The notes: generated by a model not told the origin, from the sequence alone. Numbered from the stretch's first letter, positions 1 through 8,023 are shown. The stretch: 20,579 nt of DNA from Acidobacteriaceae bacterium UBA1795 (GCA_002314435.1 DCFV01000050.1:1-20579); one strand, 5' to 3'. A program made the numbers and translations.

Positions 1-1
1 G

Positions 2-646
2 ACCGACATGGGCCAGCCGCTGGGCACCGCTGTAGGCAACTGGATTGAGCTGATGGAGTGCCTGCTGCTGCTGCGCGGCGAACGTCCGGAGCAGAGCGAA
101 GATCTGCGCGAGCTCGCGCTGCAGCTCGCCGGCTGGATGATCCACCTCGGCGGCAAAGCTGTGTCGGCCGCGGAGGGCCACCGTCTGGCGGAAGAGGCGC
201 TTACCGACGGCTCGGCACTCGCCGTCTTCTTCAAGATGGTTGATGCACAGGGCGGCGACGTTTCTGTTTTCGACGACATGCAAGCATTTCACAAACCCGG
301 AGCGACGCAGGTGCTGTCCGCTTGGGAGAGTGGCATTGTCTCCGCCATGGATACGACCATGCTGGGCTGGGCAGTGCAGCGCACTGGTGCGGGCCGCGAG
401 AATGCCGGCGAACCGGTCGATCCGCATGCGGGCATTATCTTCCATGCGCGCCGCGGTGCCCGCGTGGAGAAAGGCCGGCCCTTCGCCACCATCTATGCAA
501 CCAGCCCGGCCATGCTGGCGGAGCCGGCCGAACTGGTTCGCAAAGCGGTTACGCTTGCGCCTGCAGCGCCGGAGCCCGTGCCGCTCATCAGCGGTGTGGT
601 GACGCGCGAACGGGCCGAAGCACAACTGCGCGATGCTATAAGGTAG
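2..646 (+). CDS. Thymidine / pyrimidine-nucleoside phosphorylase, C-terminal part (5' end outside window)
   Basis: This enzyme family cleaves thymidine or other pyrimidine nucleosides with phosphate, giving the free base and (deoxy)ribose-1-phosphate, in cytosolic nucleoside salvage. The reading frame is open from base 2 and starts with TDMGQPLGTAVGNWIE, which matches the conserved TDMxQPLGxxVGNxLE segment of the family. The C-terminal PYNP domain is clear: a GAGRENAGEPVDPHAGI stretch followed by HARRGARVEKGRPFATIYA. About 214 residues are visible, roughly half of the usual ~430-residue protein, so the catalytic N-terminal half lies upstream of the window. The internal ATG at 8 is not the true start. 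The stop is TAG at 644-646. A NupC-type nucleoside transporter follows 121 bp downstream on the same strand, consistent with a nucleoside uptake and salvage unit. The specific substrate (thymidine versus uridine) cannot be settled from this half. Confidence 0.93.
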   Translation, partial: TDMGQPLGTAVGNWIELMECLLLLRGERPEQSEDLRELALQLAGWMIHLGGKAVSAAEGHRLAEEALTDGSALAVFFKMVDAQGGDVSVFDDMQAFHKPGATQVLSAWESGIVSAMDTTMLGWAVQRTGAGRENAGEPVDPHAGIIFHARRGARVEKGRPFATIYATSPAMLAEPAELVRKAVTLAPAAPEPVPLISGVVTRERAEAQLRDAIR

Positions 647-767
647 GAGAAACAGAGGACAGGGATCAGAGACCAGGAATCATGGGTCAACAAGTGCTGT
701 GGACATTTGGCGTTCGAGACTCTCGCCCCTGATCTACGTTCTCTTCCACTGGATTTGAGGAGTGGCA

Positions 768-2000
768 TTGGATCGATATACCGGGGTGCTGGGAATTTTG
801 GCCGTGCTGGTGGCCGCGTGGCTGGGCTCGACGGATCGCAAACATATCCGCTGGCGTACCGTGGCCTGGGGCCTGAGCCTGCAGCTTGTCTTCGCATTCT
901 TCGTTCTGCGCTTCAGCTTCGGCCAGGAAGCCATGACCTGGGCCGGCAACGTGGTGAACAACATGCTCGCCTGCACGCAGGCCGGCACCAAGGTTCTGTT
1001 TGGCGCGCTGGGCACGGCCAACACCTCGATCGGCTCAGTCTTCGCCTTCCAGGTGCTGCCCACCATCATCTTCATCTCGGCGTTCTTCGCCGTCATGTAC
1101 CACATCGGGCTGATGCAGATCATCATTCGCGGCCTTGCGTGGGTAATGCTCAAGACGATGCGCATCTCTGGCGCCGAGAGCATGAACGTTGCTGCCTCCA
1201 TTTTCATGGGACAGACAGAAGCGCCGCTCACTATCCGTCCGTTCCTGGCAAAGGCCACGCGCAGTGAACTGATGACGATCATGACCAGCGGCATGGCACA
1301 TGTGTCGGGCGGCATCATGGCGATGTACATTTCGCAGGGCATTGAGGCACGCCATCTGCTTTCGGCCGTCATCATGACCTCGCCGGGCACCATTCTGATG
1401 GCGAAGATGCTGGTGCCGGAAACAGAGGTCCCCGCGACCGAAGGCCGCGTCATCATCCCCGAGGACGAAGAGCACAAGGAAGAAAACCTGATTGGCGCAA
1501 TTGCGCGCGGCACCATCGACGGCGGCAAGCTGGCGATGAACGTGGCCATTATGCTCATCAGCTTTCTTGCGCTGGTGGCGCTGCTGGACGGCCTGCTGGG
1601 CTGGACGCACGTGCACGCGGGCTTCATCTGGGTTCCGGGCAGCCTGGGACAGATTCTCGGCTACGTGTTTGCGCCCGTGGCGTGGCTCATCGGCGTGCCG
1701 TGGCACGACTGCAGCCTGATTGGCAACCTGCTGGGCACGCGCATGGCGCTGAACGAAGTGATCGCCTACATCGCACTGGGCACCCACAAGGCCACTATCG
1801 ATCCGCGCTCGTTCACCATTGCGACGTTTGCGCTGTGCGGCTTTGCCAACCTCGGCTCCATTGGCATGCAGATCGGCGGCATTGGCGCGCTGGTGCCGGA
1901 GAGGCGCAACGACCTTGCCCGCCTGGGCGTGCGCGCTATGCTGGCGGGCACGATGGCAAACCTGATTTCGGCTTCGATTGCGGGGATGTTTCTGGGGTAG
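768..2000 (+). CDS. NupC-type concentrative nucleoside transporter (CNT family)
   Basis: An inner-membrane, cation-coupled nucleoside importer of about 410 residues, the normal CNT size. It has an N-terminal hydrophobic segment, a second helix pair, the core segment around IFMGQTEAPLTIRPF (the CNT QTEAPL motif that contributes to nucleoside binding), a conserved GxMAHVSGGIMAMY stretch, and the C-terminal GFANLGSIGMQIGGIGAL motif. A hydrophilic acidic loop (PEDEEHKEEN) lies in the middle. Start choice: GAGGAG at 757-762 is an excellent ribosome binding site with a 5-nt spacer to TTG at 768. The in-frame GTG at 762 overlaps that site and is unlikely to be used. It follows the nucleoside phosphorylase on the same strand, so imported nucleosides would feed directly into phosphorolysis. 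A truncated DUF4238 ORF begins 18 bp after its stop. The exact nucleoside range and coupling ion are not readable from the sequence. Confidence 0.95.
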   Translation: MDRYTGVLGILAVLVAAWLGSTDRKHIRWRTVAWGLSLQLVFAFFVLRFSFGQEAMTWAGNVVNNMLACTQAGTKVLFGALGTANTSIGSVFAFQVLPTIIFISAFFAVMYHIGLMQIIIRGLAWVMLKTMRISGAESMNVAASIFMGQTEAPLTIRPFLAKATRSELMTIMTSGMAHVSGGIMAMYISQGIEARHLLSAVIMTSPGTILMAKMLVPETEVPATEGRVIIPEDEEHKEENLIGAIARGTIDGGKLAMNVAIMLISFLALVALLDGLLGWTHVHAGFIWVPGSLGQILGYVFAPVAWLIGVPWHDCSLIGNLLGTRMALNEVIAYIALGTHKATIDPRSFTIATFALCGFANLGSIGMQIGGIGALVPERRNDLARLGVRAMLAGTMANLISASIAGMFLG

Positions 2001-2018
2001 CGCTGCGGGAGATCCTCC

Positions 2019-2255
2019 ATGAATTCTCACACCGTCCCTAAGCGCTTGCTCCGGCAGTTCTCCTATTTTGAGAACACGACAAGATCCTACCGTCTATGGC
2101 GATACGAAAAGGGGCGAACACCATATTCAAAGGCCTCGCCAGACACGGCCACAAGGATCGACGGACATTTTTCTGATCCAAGGGACACAGAACTCGAGGC
2201 TATGATTGAACGCCGATTGGCGTATGAAATCGAAGATCCAGTTAGATTGAAATGA
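2019..2255 (+). pseudogene. Truncated DUF4238-like protein (N-terminal fragment, 78 aa)
   Basis: The protein starts MNSHTVPKRLLRQFSY, continues with an RSYRLWRYEKG segment and then DTELEAMIERRLAYEIED. That order (VPxxLLRxF, then a W-x-Y strand, then an E-rich helix) resembles the N-terminus of DUF4238 proteins, which are usually several hundred residues. Here the frame stops after 78 codons, and another gene starts 28 bp later, so there is no room for the rest of the domain. I see no continuation in another frame. The start is convincing: GGGAG at 2007-2011 with a 7-nt spacer to ATG. It sits 18 bp after nupC and could be co-transcribed with it. Base composition is visibly less G+C-rich than the flanking genes, which hints at transfer. 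A short functional gene is possible but less likely than a remnant. Confidence 0.55.
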
Positions 2256-2283
2256 ACTTGACGGCAGAGTATAAGAACGAACT

Positions 2284-2664
2284 ATGAGCCGCTTTCGCGT
2301 GATTCCTATTGTCTTCCTTTGTCTCTCATGCGCCGGTGCTACGTCTCAGTCTGCTATTCGCAGACAGATCACAGATTCATTAGAAGCGGTAGTTCCAGAA
2401 GCCAGGATATTTATACATTGGGATTCCGCGGGTAGCTCCGTCGGTCTTAGAGACAACATCGGCATCAAGCAAGACGTAACGGTGCTCAAGGATGCGAGTG
2501 GTCACTATTCTTCAGACGTTCCGCCAGGGTTTTACGACGTGTTCGTCTCAGCAAAGGCATTCACTCCAACCGCGCCAAAGGTGCGAGTCAAGAAAGGACA
2601 GCCAGGACTTTTTAGCCCCATGCTCAACGCAGACCCGCTTGTTACGAAGGAATTGGCGCACTGA
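2284..2664 (+). CDS. Small secreted carboxypeptidase-regulatory-like protein
   Basis: A 126-residue protein with an N-terminal signal sequence (MSRFRVIPIVFLCLSCAGATSQ: basic start, hydrophobic core, small residues before the likely cleavage site). The remainder looks like one beta-sandwich domain of the carboxypeptidase-regulatory/CnaB type. It has an EARIFIHWD strand, VGLRDNIGIKQDVTVLKDASG, then DVPPGFYDVFVSAKAF and a C-terminal strand region ending VTKELAH. The PPGxYDVFVSAxxF pattern is typical of such domains, in which a prealbumin-like fold presents a surface strand. The protein is expected outside the cytoplasm. Function is unknown, and binding or structural roles are only inference. The ribosome binding site is weak (AAGAA upstream of ATG). 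Codon and base use are more AT-rich than the neighbours, as in the DUF4238 fragment just upstream, and both probably belong to one acquired islet. Confidence 0.72.
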   Translation: MSRFRVIPIVFLCLSCAGATSQSAIRRQITDSLEAVVPEARIFIHWDSAGSSVGLRDNIGIKQDVTVLKDASGHYSSDVPPGFYDVFVSAKAFTPTAPKVRVKKGQPGLFSPMLNADPLVTKELAH

Positions 2665-2838
2665 ATTCACTCTGCGTTCGTGTAGTTCTCAATTAACGCA
2701 ACACTCGCAGAGGCACTCACCTGCACACTCAAAGTATGGGTTGTGGACGGTTAACCGCCAAACCGGAAGTTACCAGGCAGCCATCAAATGGATAAATGAC
2801 TGTCCGTGTGGGGAACACCCCTAGCCTAAGGCCTGAAG

Positions 2839-3426
2839 CTAAGGGTGCGGCTGCGCTGGAGGTGCGGGCGGAGGCGGCGGCGGCGGATACGCGTAGGCTG
2901 CGGCCATGAGCTGGCGGTGGCGGAAGTTGCGTACCACGTTCGCGATCAGGGCGATGATGCCGCCGACGATCACGATGGGAATGAGCAGCAGCCAGAAAGG
3001 CTGAATGACGCGGTTGCCGTTGACGACGACCGAGTCGGCCGCATGAACGCCGCCGAACATGGCCACCATGTCGTTGCCTATTGTGACGTTTTCGCCGAGG
3101 CGGATGCTGCCGACCATGCTGACGAGGTCATGCGCGATGGAGGCATTGTCGTCGGCGCGCACGGTGCCGAAGAAGTTGACGACGTCGTGGTTGGCGTGGC
3201 CGGCGATGTGGACGTCGCCGAAGAACACAACCACATCGTGGTCAATGGTGCCCTGGGCATTCACGCTGCAGAAGAAGCAGACGGCGTCGTGAATCGTTTC
3301 GCCGGCGGGGACAACGATGTTGGTGCCGAACTGGACCTGATCGCGGTCTGCGCGGGCAGGCCGGGCGGCAAGCGCGAGGACAAGGACAGGAAGTAGAAAG
3401 CGAACGAGGATGCGGCTGGGTGTCAT
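2839..3426 (-). CDS. Secreted or membrane-anchored bactofilin-like repeat protein
   Basis: A 195-residue protein with three regions. First is a signal peptide (about residues 1-26, ending ARPARA). Second is a segment of five to six imperfect repeats of 17-19 residues built on the pattern H/N-D-x-V-x-F-F-G-x-V. The copies include DHDVVVFFGDVHIAG, NHDVVNFFGTVRADD, AHDLVSMVGSIRLGE and GNDMVAMFGGVHAAD. Third is one C-terminal transmembrane helix (around WLLLIPIVIVGGIIALIANV), followed by a basic patch and a poly-Pro tail. Regular G/D-N turns alternating with beta strands are what bactofilin-type polymer-forming beta-helices show. Unlike cytoplasmic bactofilins, this one carries a signal peptide, so the repeats would face the periplasm and the Pro-rich tail the cytoplasm. 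The first repeat has an odd CFFC pair. Start: AGGAGAG lies upstream of ATG at 3426. Function is unknown. Confidence 0.75.
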   Translation of the reverse strand: MTPSRILVRFLLPVLVLALAARPARADRDQVQFGTNIVVPAGETIHDAVCFFCSVNAQGTIDHDVVVFFGDVHIAGHANHDVVNFFGTVRADDNASIAHDLVSMVGSIRLGENVTIGNDMVAMFGGVHAADSVVVNGNRVIQPFWLLLIPIVIVGGIIALIANVVRNFRHRQLMAAAYAYPPPPPPPAPPAQPHP

Positions 3427-3541
3427 GGCGCCTCTCTCCTGGCTTTACGAGCAAACCCAGAGAAAAGTTCCGGCAAAGAAAGCCGGGAAGTGCAGGTCGT
3501 CATACAGTGTACGCTTGGGGGACGGGGCGGAAAAGCGAAAT

Positions 3542-3561
3542 GCGCCGGAGGAGGCCGGCGC
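3542..3561 (-). terminator. Candidate terminator of the TonB-dependent receptor gene
   Basis: A perfect 7-bp inverted repeat (GCGCCGG / CCGGCGC) with a 6-nt loop sits 24 bp beyond the receptor stop codon. On the minus strand it is followed by a moderately T-rich stretch (ATTTCGCTTTT). The stem is strong but the T run is interrupted, so this is a probable rather than certain intrinsic terminator. Confidence 0.45.
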
Positions 3562-3585
3562 CGTGAAGCAGAATGCCCCGCTGCC

Positions 3586-6252
3586 TTAGAACAGGAAGCG
3601 CATGCCGAGCTGGATGCGGCGCGGCGCACTGACGGCGGTGACATCCCCGAAGCTTGAGGAGGTGTAGACATTGTTGATGCTGGAGGGGTTCTCGTGGTTG
3701 AGCAGGTTGAAGGCGCCGGCAGAGACTCCGAGGCGCGGGGCGTCGTCGCCCTTGTCCGGCGTGATGGGGAAATCGTGACCCCAGCGCAGATCCATATCGA
3801 CGTAGGAAGGCATGATCTCGGAGTTGCGCGCAACGCCGCCGGGACGGGTGTTGAAGAGGCTGTCTCCGTAAGCGTCGGTGCCGGTGAGGATGGTCCAAGG
3901 CCGTCCGGCGTTGGCGAAGATGCCGGTGGAGAGATTGAAGACGCTCTTGGAGTTGAACATGGCATAGAGGCCAAGGCGCTGGCGGCTGTCGAAGCCTGCG
4001 TTGGACCACTCGTCGTTGGGTGCGTACTGGTTCTGCGGGAACCAGCCGATGCCGCCGGTGTTGGACTCGAAGTGGGACCAGGTGTAGCGGCCGAAGCCGG
4101 TGAAGTATTTGTTCAACTCGCCGCGGTAGGAGATATCGAGGCCGCTGCCCTCAAAGAAGCTGGCGGTCTGCATCTGGCGGATCATGCCGTAGGTGGAGTC
4201 GGGCCGCACAGTGTAGCCGGACTCGGGTGTGGGCGCGTTGACGTCGACGGAGCGGAACTCGTCGATGCCGCGCAAGGAGTAGGCGCTGACGACGCCTGTG
4301 GCGTGCTGTCCAAAGCCGCGCTCTATGGAGAGGCCGTACTGGATCTGGTAGGGCAATTTGGCGCCCGGCATGAGCTGCGCGAGAGCGGCGGGTTGCTCGG
4401 TGATGGCTACGCAGTCGGTGATGGGCACGCAGCTTGATGAGCTGGCGGGGTCGAGTGAGAGCTTGACCGAGCGGCGGCGAGCGGTTTCATAGCGGGTGAG
4501 ATCGAGCAGAGGACCAGAACCGAAGCGGTCGTAGTAGATTCCTCCGCCGCCGCGGACGACAACCTTGGCGTCTTCATTGAGTACCCAGGCAAAGGAGACA
4601 CGCGGCGCAAAGCCCAGGCGGCGCGTGGCGAGGAAGTTCTGCCAGTCGTAGCGCAGGCCGGGCGTGACGGAAAAGCGGTCGGTCACCTTCCACTGATCCT
4701 GAACGAATGCACCCATCTCCTGCTGGTGATAGATGAAGTGCGTGTCGCCGGAGTTCTGCGAGAAGCCCGAGGGGTGGTTCGTTGAGTAGTTGTCGAGCGC
4801 GGAGGTGACGATTGTGACTCCGTCTGCGGCGACGGTGGGGCCGAAGATGTAGGTGCCGAGGGCGTTGGTGTTGTCGTCGTACGCACGCCGGTTGAAATTC
4901 GGAATGCCGATGCCGGCTTTCACGAGGTGGCGGCCGTGCGTCCAAGTGACCATGTCAAAGAGGCGGAAGTTGTATTCGGAACTAAAGGAGTCGTTCTGCG
5001 CGGACCCGCCAGTGAATTCACCGGAGACGGAGACGCGCGCGGCCTCATTGGCATTGGCGTTGCGGTTGGAGTTGTGCTCTCCGACCAGCGACAATTGATT
5101 GAGCAGCACGGCGGAGAGGGTGGAGTCGACGTGCAGCTTGGCGTCGTCTTCGTGGTACTCGCTGTTGTAGCCGGCGGAGGCCAGGGTCTGCCCGCCCACG
5201 CCCTGGTTTTGGCCGTTCCAGTCTTCATAGCTGTACTCGGCATAGGCGGAGTGGCGGTCACTGAACTGGCGCGCGGCGCGCAGGCTGAACTCGGTATCGC
5301 GGGTGGGCGCTGCCACATTGGCCTGGTAGGCGCCGGAGGGAATTGTGGCGCTTACCACGGCGTCACGGTCTTCTTCTGCGCGGTTGAAGCTGGCGAGGAA
5401 GCTGCTTTTGGGAATGATGCGGATGGGGCCGGTGGCGCTGCCCTCGAAGATGCGGCGCTGCTCATGCGGCTTGGTGGAGGCCAGCGCGTTCTGCGCATTC
5501 ATGGATGAGTCGCGGAACTGGAAGTTGAACTCGCCGTGGTAGTGGTCGGCGGCGGACTTGGTAATGATCTCCATCTGGCCGCGGCCGGGCCAGTAGTACT
5601 GCGCGGAATATGGGTCCTGATTGATGCGGACCTCCTGCACGGCGGAAGCGGATACGGTGGCGCGATTAGCCTCGACGCCATCGACGATGAGGCCGGAGCC
5701 GCCGGTGGCCGCGGCGCTGTCGTCGAGGAAGGCGCTCATGGCGGTGGCATAGTCGTTGTCGAAGATGGGCAGCGCCTTCAGGTCGCCGGCGGTCATCACG
5801 GAGGAGTCCTGGTTGTCTTCCGGTGCAGCCAGGTCTTCGCTGGAGTCGGCGTTGACATGCACGTTGGTGGCAAGTCCGGCGATGGGCAGCACAATGTGAA
5901 GCGGCGCGGCCATTGCCTGTGCTGCTGCGCCTGCAGCCGCGGAAATGACCGGGGGTGCAAGCACGACGGGATCGCGCACAGTGTCAAAGCCGGGCTCGGA
6001 GACCACCAGCGTGTAGCTGCCGCTGTGCGGAGCGGTGACGCGGAAGCTGCCATCGCCAGCCGAGTGCGCACTGGATACAACGGCACCACTGGCGTCGATC
6101 AGGTCGACTTCCGCGCTGGGAATGATGGCACCGGTTGGGTCGGCCACTACGCCCTGAACCGCGGGTGTGGGCGGGGCGGCTGGGGTGCTGGGTTTGTCGG
6201 CAAGAACAGCGACTGGCACAGACAGCAGAAGAGCCACAGCAAGAGAACGCAT
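3586..6252 (-). CDS. TonB-dependent receptor, Oar-like, with N-terminal carboxypeptidase-regulatory domain
   Basis: An outer-membrane beta-barrel receptor of about 888 residues that would import a ligand using TonB energy. Order of parts: signal peptide (residues 1-18, cleavage near VLA-DK); a carboxypeptidase-regulatory domain at about 31-100 (VQGVVADPTGAIIPSAEV to YTLVVSEPGFDTV); a plug domain with GLIVDGVEANRATV and VQEVRINQDPYSAQYYWPG and the MEIITKS strand; then a long barrel with many aromatic-rich strands, ending in RIQLGMRFLF, the terminal Phe expected for outer-membrane insertion. This layout is very common in Acidobacteriota. Start choice: ATG at 6252 gives a compact signal peptide and has GGAG 10 nt upstream. 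The in-frame ATG at 6276 has no ribosome binding site. No partner hydrolase or SusD-like gene is adjacent, so the ligand cannot be named. Confidence 0.92.
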   Translation of the reverse strand: MRSLAVALLLSVPVAVLADKPSTPAAPPTPAVQGVVADPTGAIIPSAEVDLIDASGAVVSSAHSAGDGSFRVTAPHSGSYTLVVSEPGFDTVRDPVVLAPPVISAAAGAAAQAMAAPLHIVLPIAGLATNVHVNADSSEDLAAPEDNQDSSVMTAGDLKALPIFDNDYATAMSAFLDDSAAATGGSGLIVDGVEANRATVSASAVQEVRINQDPYSAQYYWPGRGQMEIITKSAADHYHGEFNFQFRDSSMNAQNALASTKPHEQRRIFEGSATGPIRIIPKSSFLASFNRAEEDRDAVVSATIPSGAYQANVAAPTRDTEFSLRAARQFSDRHSAYAEYSYEDWNGQNQGVGGQTLASAGYNSEYHEDDAKLHVDSTLSAVLLNQLSLVGEHNSNRNANANEAARVSVSGEFTGGSAQNDSFSSEYNFRLFDMVTWTHGRHLVKAGIGIPNFNRRAYDDNTNALGTYIFGPTVAADGVTIVTSALDNYSTNHPSGFSQNSGDTHFIYHQQEMGAFVQDQWKVTDRFSVTPGLRYDWQNFLATRRLGFAPRVSFAWVLNEDAKVVVRGGGGIYYDRFGSGPLLDLTRYETARRRSVKLSLDPASSSSCVPITDCVAITEQPAALAQLMPGAKLPYQIQYGLSIERGFGQHATGVVSAYSLRGIDEFRSVDVNAPTPESGYTVRPDSTYGMIRQMQTASFFEGSGLDISYRGELNKYFTGFGRYTWSHFESNTGGIGWFPQNQYAPNDEWSNAGFDSRQRLGLYAMFNSKSVFNLSTGIFANAGRPWTILTGTDAYGDSLFNTRPGGVARNSEIMPSYVDMDLRWGHDFPITPDKGDDAPRLGVSAGAFNLLNHENPSSINNVYTSSSFGDVTAVSAPRRIQLGMRFLF

Positions 6253-6468
6253 GAAAGGCAGACTCCAAGACAGCATTCAGAAAGCGAACAAACCAAGAGT
6301 ACAAACGCAACCGCAACGTATCGATTGGATGCGCAACCGAGCGCATGGAGATGCATGGCGGCTGCGCATCCGTTCATGCGCAATCGCGTTGGAACCAACT
6401 GACGATCTTAGAGCCACTCGAAGCCGGGGGAATTGGCGAATCCGGCACAAAGGACTCAAAGGGGATAA

Positions 6469-7203
6469 CTATGGTTCTTCGTCGATTTTCGCAGCCTGCA
6501 AAGCCACTGTCCAGTCAGCAGGCGAGTCTACGAGGACATCGGGCGGTGTGTCTTCGAGACTGCCGGGCGCAAGGCCGAAGGTGCAGCCGATGGACCAGGC
6601 CCCAGCGTTGCGGGCGGTTTCGATGTCGACGCGGCTGTCGCCAATCATCACGGTCTGCTCGGGGCGTGCGTTGGCCTCCTGCATCAGCGCGAAGAGACCG
6701 TCGGGGCTGGGCTTCTTGGAGGGGAAGCTGTTGCCGCCATAGATATTGAGGAAGTAGGGCGCGAGGCCGAGGGCTTCGCAGATGGCCTGCGCGGGGCGTA
6801 CGGGTTTGTTGGTGAGCACGGCCATGGCGCGCGCCGAAGCACCGGGCTGGTCGTGCACGCTGCGCAGCGCGGCCAGTGCTTCGAGCACGCCGTCGTAGGC
6901 ATAGGTGGAGTCGAGCTTGTGCTCGCGATAGTACTCGAGAAAGAACGCATAGGCCTGTGCGAGCAGCGCTTCGCTGGGCTCAACGCCATCATCGGCGGCC
7001 AGGGCGCGGCGTACCAGCATCTGCGCGCCGTTGCCGATGAATGTGGCTACCTGCGCGTCGGGCAGCGGCGGGCGATTGAAATGCGTGAGGGTGGCGTTGA
7101 CGCTGTTGCACAGATCCTGCGCGGAGTCGATCAACGTGCCGTCGAGGTCGAAGACGAGCAGCTTGAGCGAGTTGACGGGGATGGGGCGGAAGACGCGGAC
7201 CAT
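6469..7203 (-). CDS. gph: Phosphoglycolate phosphatase-like HAD hydrolase
   Basis: A cytosolic HAD-superfamily phosphatase of 244 residues, the usual Gph/PGP size. It would dephosphorylate 2-phosphoglycolate or a related small phosphate ester. Motif I is FDLDGTLIDS with Asp19 and Asp21, and Asp19 is the expected nucleophile. Motif II is AVLTNKP, motif III is the lysine in FPSKKPSPDG, and motif IV is MIGDSRVDIETARNAG. An alpha-helical cap separates motifs I and II, as in the Gph/PhoE-like subgroup. There is no ribosome binding site before ATG 7203. Instead a TACACT -10 hexamer lies just 6 nt upstream, suggesting a leaderless transcript. It is divergent from a secreted HAD acid phosphatase. The exact substrate within the Gph-like group is inferred, since many members are promiscuous. 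Confidence 0.86.
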   Translation of the reverse strand: MVRVFRPIPVNSLKLLVFDLDGTLIDSAQDLCNSVNATLTHFNRPPLPDAQVATFIGNGAQMLVRRALAADDGVEPSEALLAQAYAFFLEYYREHKLDSTYAYDGVLEALAALRSVHDQPGASARAMAVLTNKPVRPAQAICEALGLAPYFLNIYGGNSFPSKKPSPDGLFALMQEANARPEQTVMIGDSRVDIETARNAGAWSIGCTFGLAPGSLEDTPPDVLVDSPADWTVALQAAKIDEEP

Positions 7204-7209
7204 GGTTTC

Positions 7210-7215
7210 AGTGTA
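7210..7215 (-). promoter_or_regulatory. -10-like element of gph, possible leaderless start
   Basis: TACACT on the minus strand lies 6 nt before the gph ATG. With a start 6-7 nt past the hexamer, the transcript would begin at or next to the ATG, and no Shine-Dalgarno sequence is present. I see no good -35. Confidence 0.4.
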
Positions 7216-7264
7216 ACGGTACTGCGTACGGCGGCCACGATGCGCAGCGGCGCGCTTTACGATG

Positions 7265-7284
7265 ACAGGAGAGGAGACTCCTGT
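7265..7284 (+). promoter_or_regulatory. Hairpin holding the ribosome binding site of the acid phosphatase gene
   Basis: ACAGGAG (7265-7271) pairs with CTCCTGT (7278-7284) around the loop AGGAGA. The loop contains the AGGAG ribosome binding site, and the 3' arm reaches the first base of the TTG start at 7284. This could display or hide the initiation region. The pairing is seen in the sequence, while a regulatory role is inference. Confidence 0.4.
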
Positions 7285-8000
7285 TGAAGAAGAAACTTGC
7301 GGTTGCGTGGATCGCGATTGTCTTGGCAGCTGCTTCCGTGGGTATGCAGGCCCAACAGGCAGCGCCGCGGGTTGCGCCGCTTGCGCCGAGCGAACGGATC
7401 CAGAACCTTGACCAGATCAAGGACAAGCTGAAGCAGTATCACGCGTGCACCTGCGCCTGCGGCTGCTATGCAAAGGATCTCGATCTGGAGGCGGAGCACG
7501 CGATCGCGTTCCTGCGTCGCCGCGCCGCGCACCACGCACAGTTGCAGAAGCTGGCGCTGGTGCTGGATATTGACGAGACCACGCTCTCCAATTACGAGGA
7601 GATGCAGGAGGCGGATTTTGCCTACGACAGCAAGGCTTTTACTGCGTGGGTGGAGACGGCCGAGGCTCCGGCAATTCCGGGCACGCTGCGACTGGTTCAG
7701 GAGGCACAGCAGTTAGGCGTGAGCGTATTCTTTCTGACAGGGCGGTCCGACATGCAGCGCGCGACGACAGAGAAGAATCTGCACGCCGTGGGCTTTGATA
7801 GCTACACGCAGCTGCTGATGCGCGGGCCGGGCGATGCGAAGTCGACAGCGGTGGAGTACAAGTCACGCGAGCGGGCGAAGATCGCCGCGGAGGGGTACAG
7901 GATTGTGCTGAGTGTCGGCGACCAGTGGAGCGATCTGCGCGGCAAGCCGGAGGCGGAGTTCTCCGTCAAATATCCGAACCCGTATTACTTCATTCCATAA
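7284..8000 (+). CDS. Secreted HAD-family acid phosphatase (acid phosphatase / e(P4)-like, pfam03767 type)
   Basis: A 238-residue exported phosphatase that would release phosphate from organic phosphomonoesters or nucleotides outside the cytoplasm. The signal peptide is at residues 1-23 (MKKK followed by a hydrophobic stretch and MQAQQA). HAD motifs follow: motif I VLDIDETTLSN with Asp95 and Asp97, motif II FFLTGRSD with Thr152, and motif IV VGDQWSDL with Asp213 and Asp217. The D-x-D-E-T form of motif I and the VGDQWSDL ending are characteristic of the class B/C acid phosphatase and vegetative-storage-protein group. An unusual CTCACGC cluster (Cys55, 57, 59, 61) lies between the signal peptide and motif I. 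The start is TTG at 7284 with GAGGAG 7 nt upstream. It is divergent from gph. No lipobox is visible, so it is likely soluble or periplasmic rather than a lipoprotein. Confidence 0.88.
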   Translation: MKKKLAVAWIAIVLAAASVGMQAQQAAPRVAPLAPSERIQNLDQIKDKLKQYHACTCACGCYAKDLDLEAEHAIAFLRRRAAHHAQLQKLALVLDIDETTLSNYEEMQEADFAYDSKAFTAWVETAEAPAIPGTLRLVQEAQQLGVSVFFLTGRSDMQRATTEKNLHAVGFDSYTQLLMRGPGDAKSTAVEYKSRERAKIAAEGYRIVLSVGDQWSDLRGKPEAEFSVKYPNPYYFIP

Positions 8001-8023
8001 GTAGCATAGAGCAGTTTAAGAAC

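Noticed and set aside
734..2030. Long antisense reading frames (297 and 331 codons) opposite the nupC gene
   Set aside because: They are complementary to a complete, well-conserved CNT transporter and arise from codon bias in G+C-rich DNA. Neither has a recognisable domain or ribosome binding site.
2845..3396. 183-codon plus-strand frame opposite the bactofilin-like gene
   Set aside because: Its apparent repeats are the antisense shadow of the real repeat protein, and it has no signal sequence or ribosome binding site.
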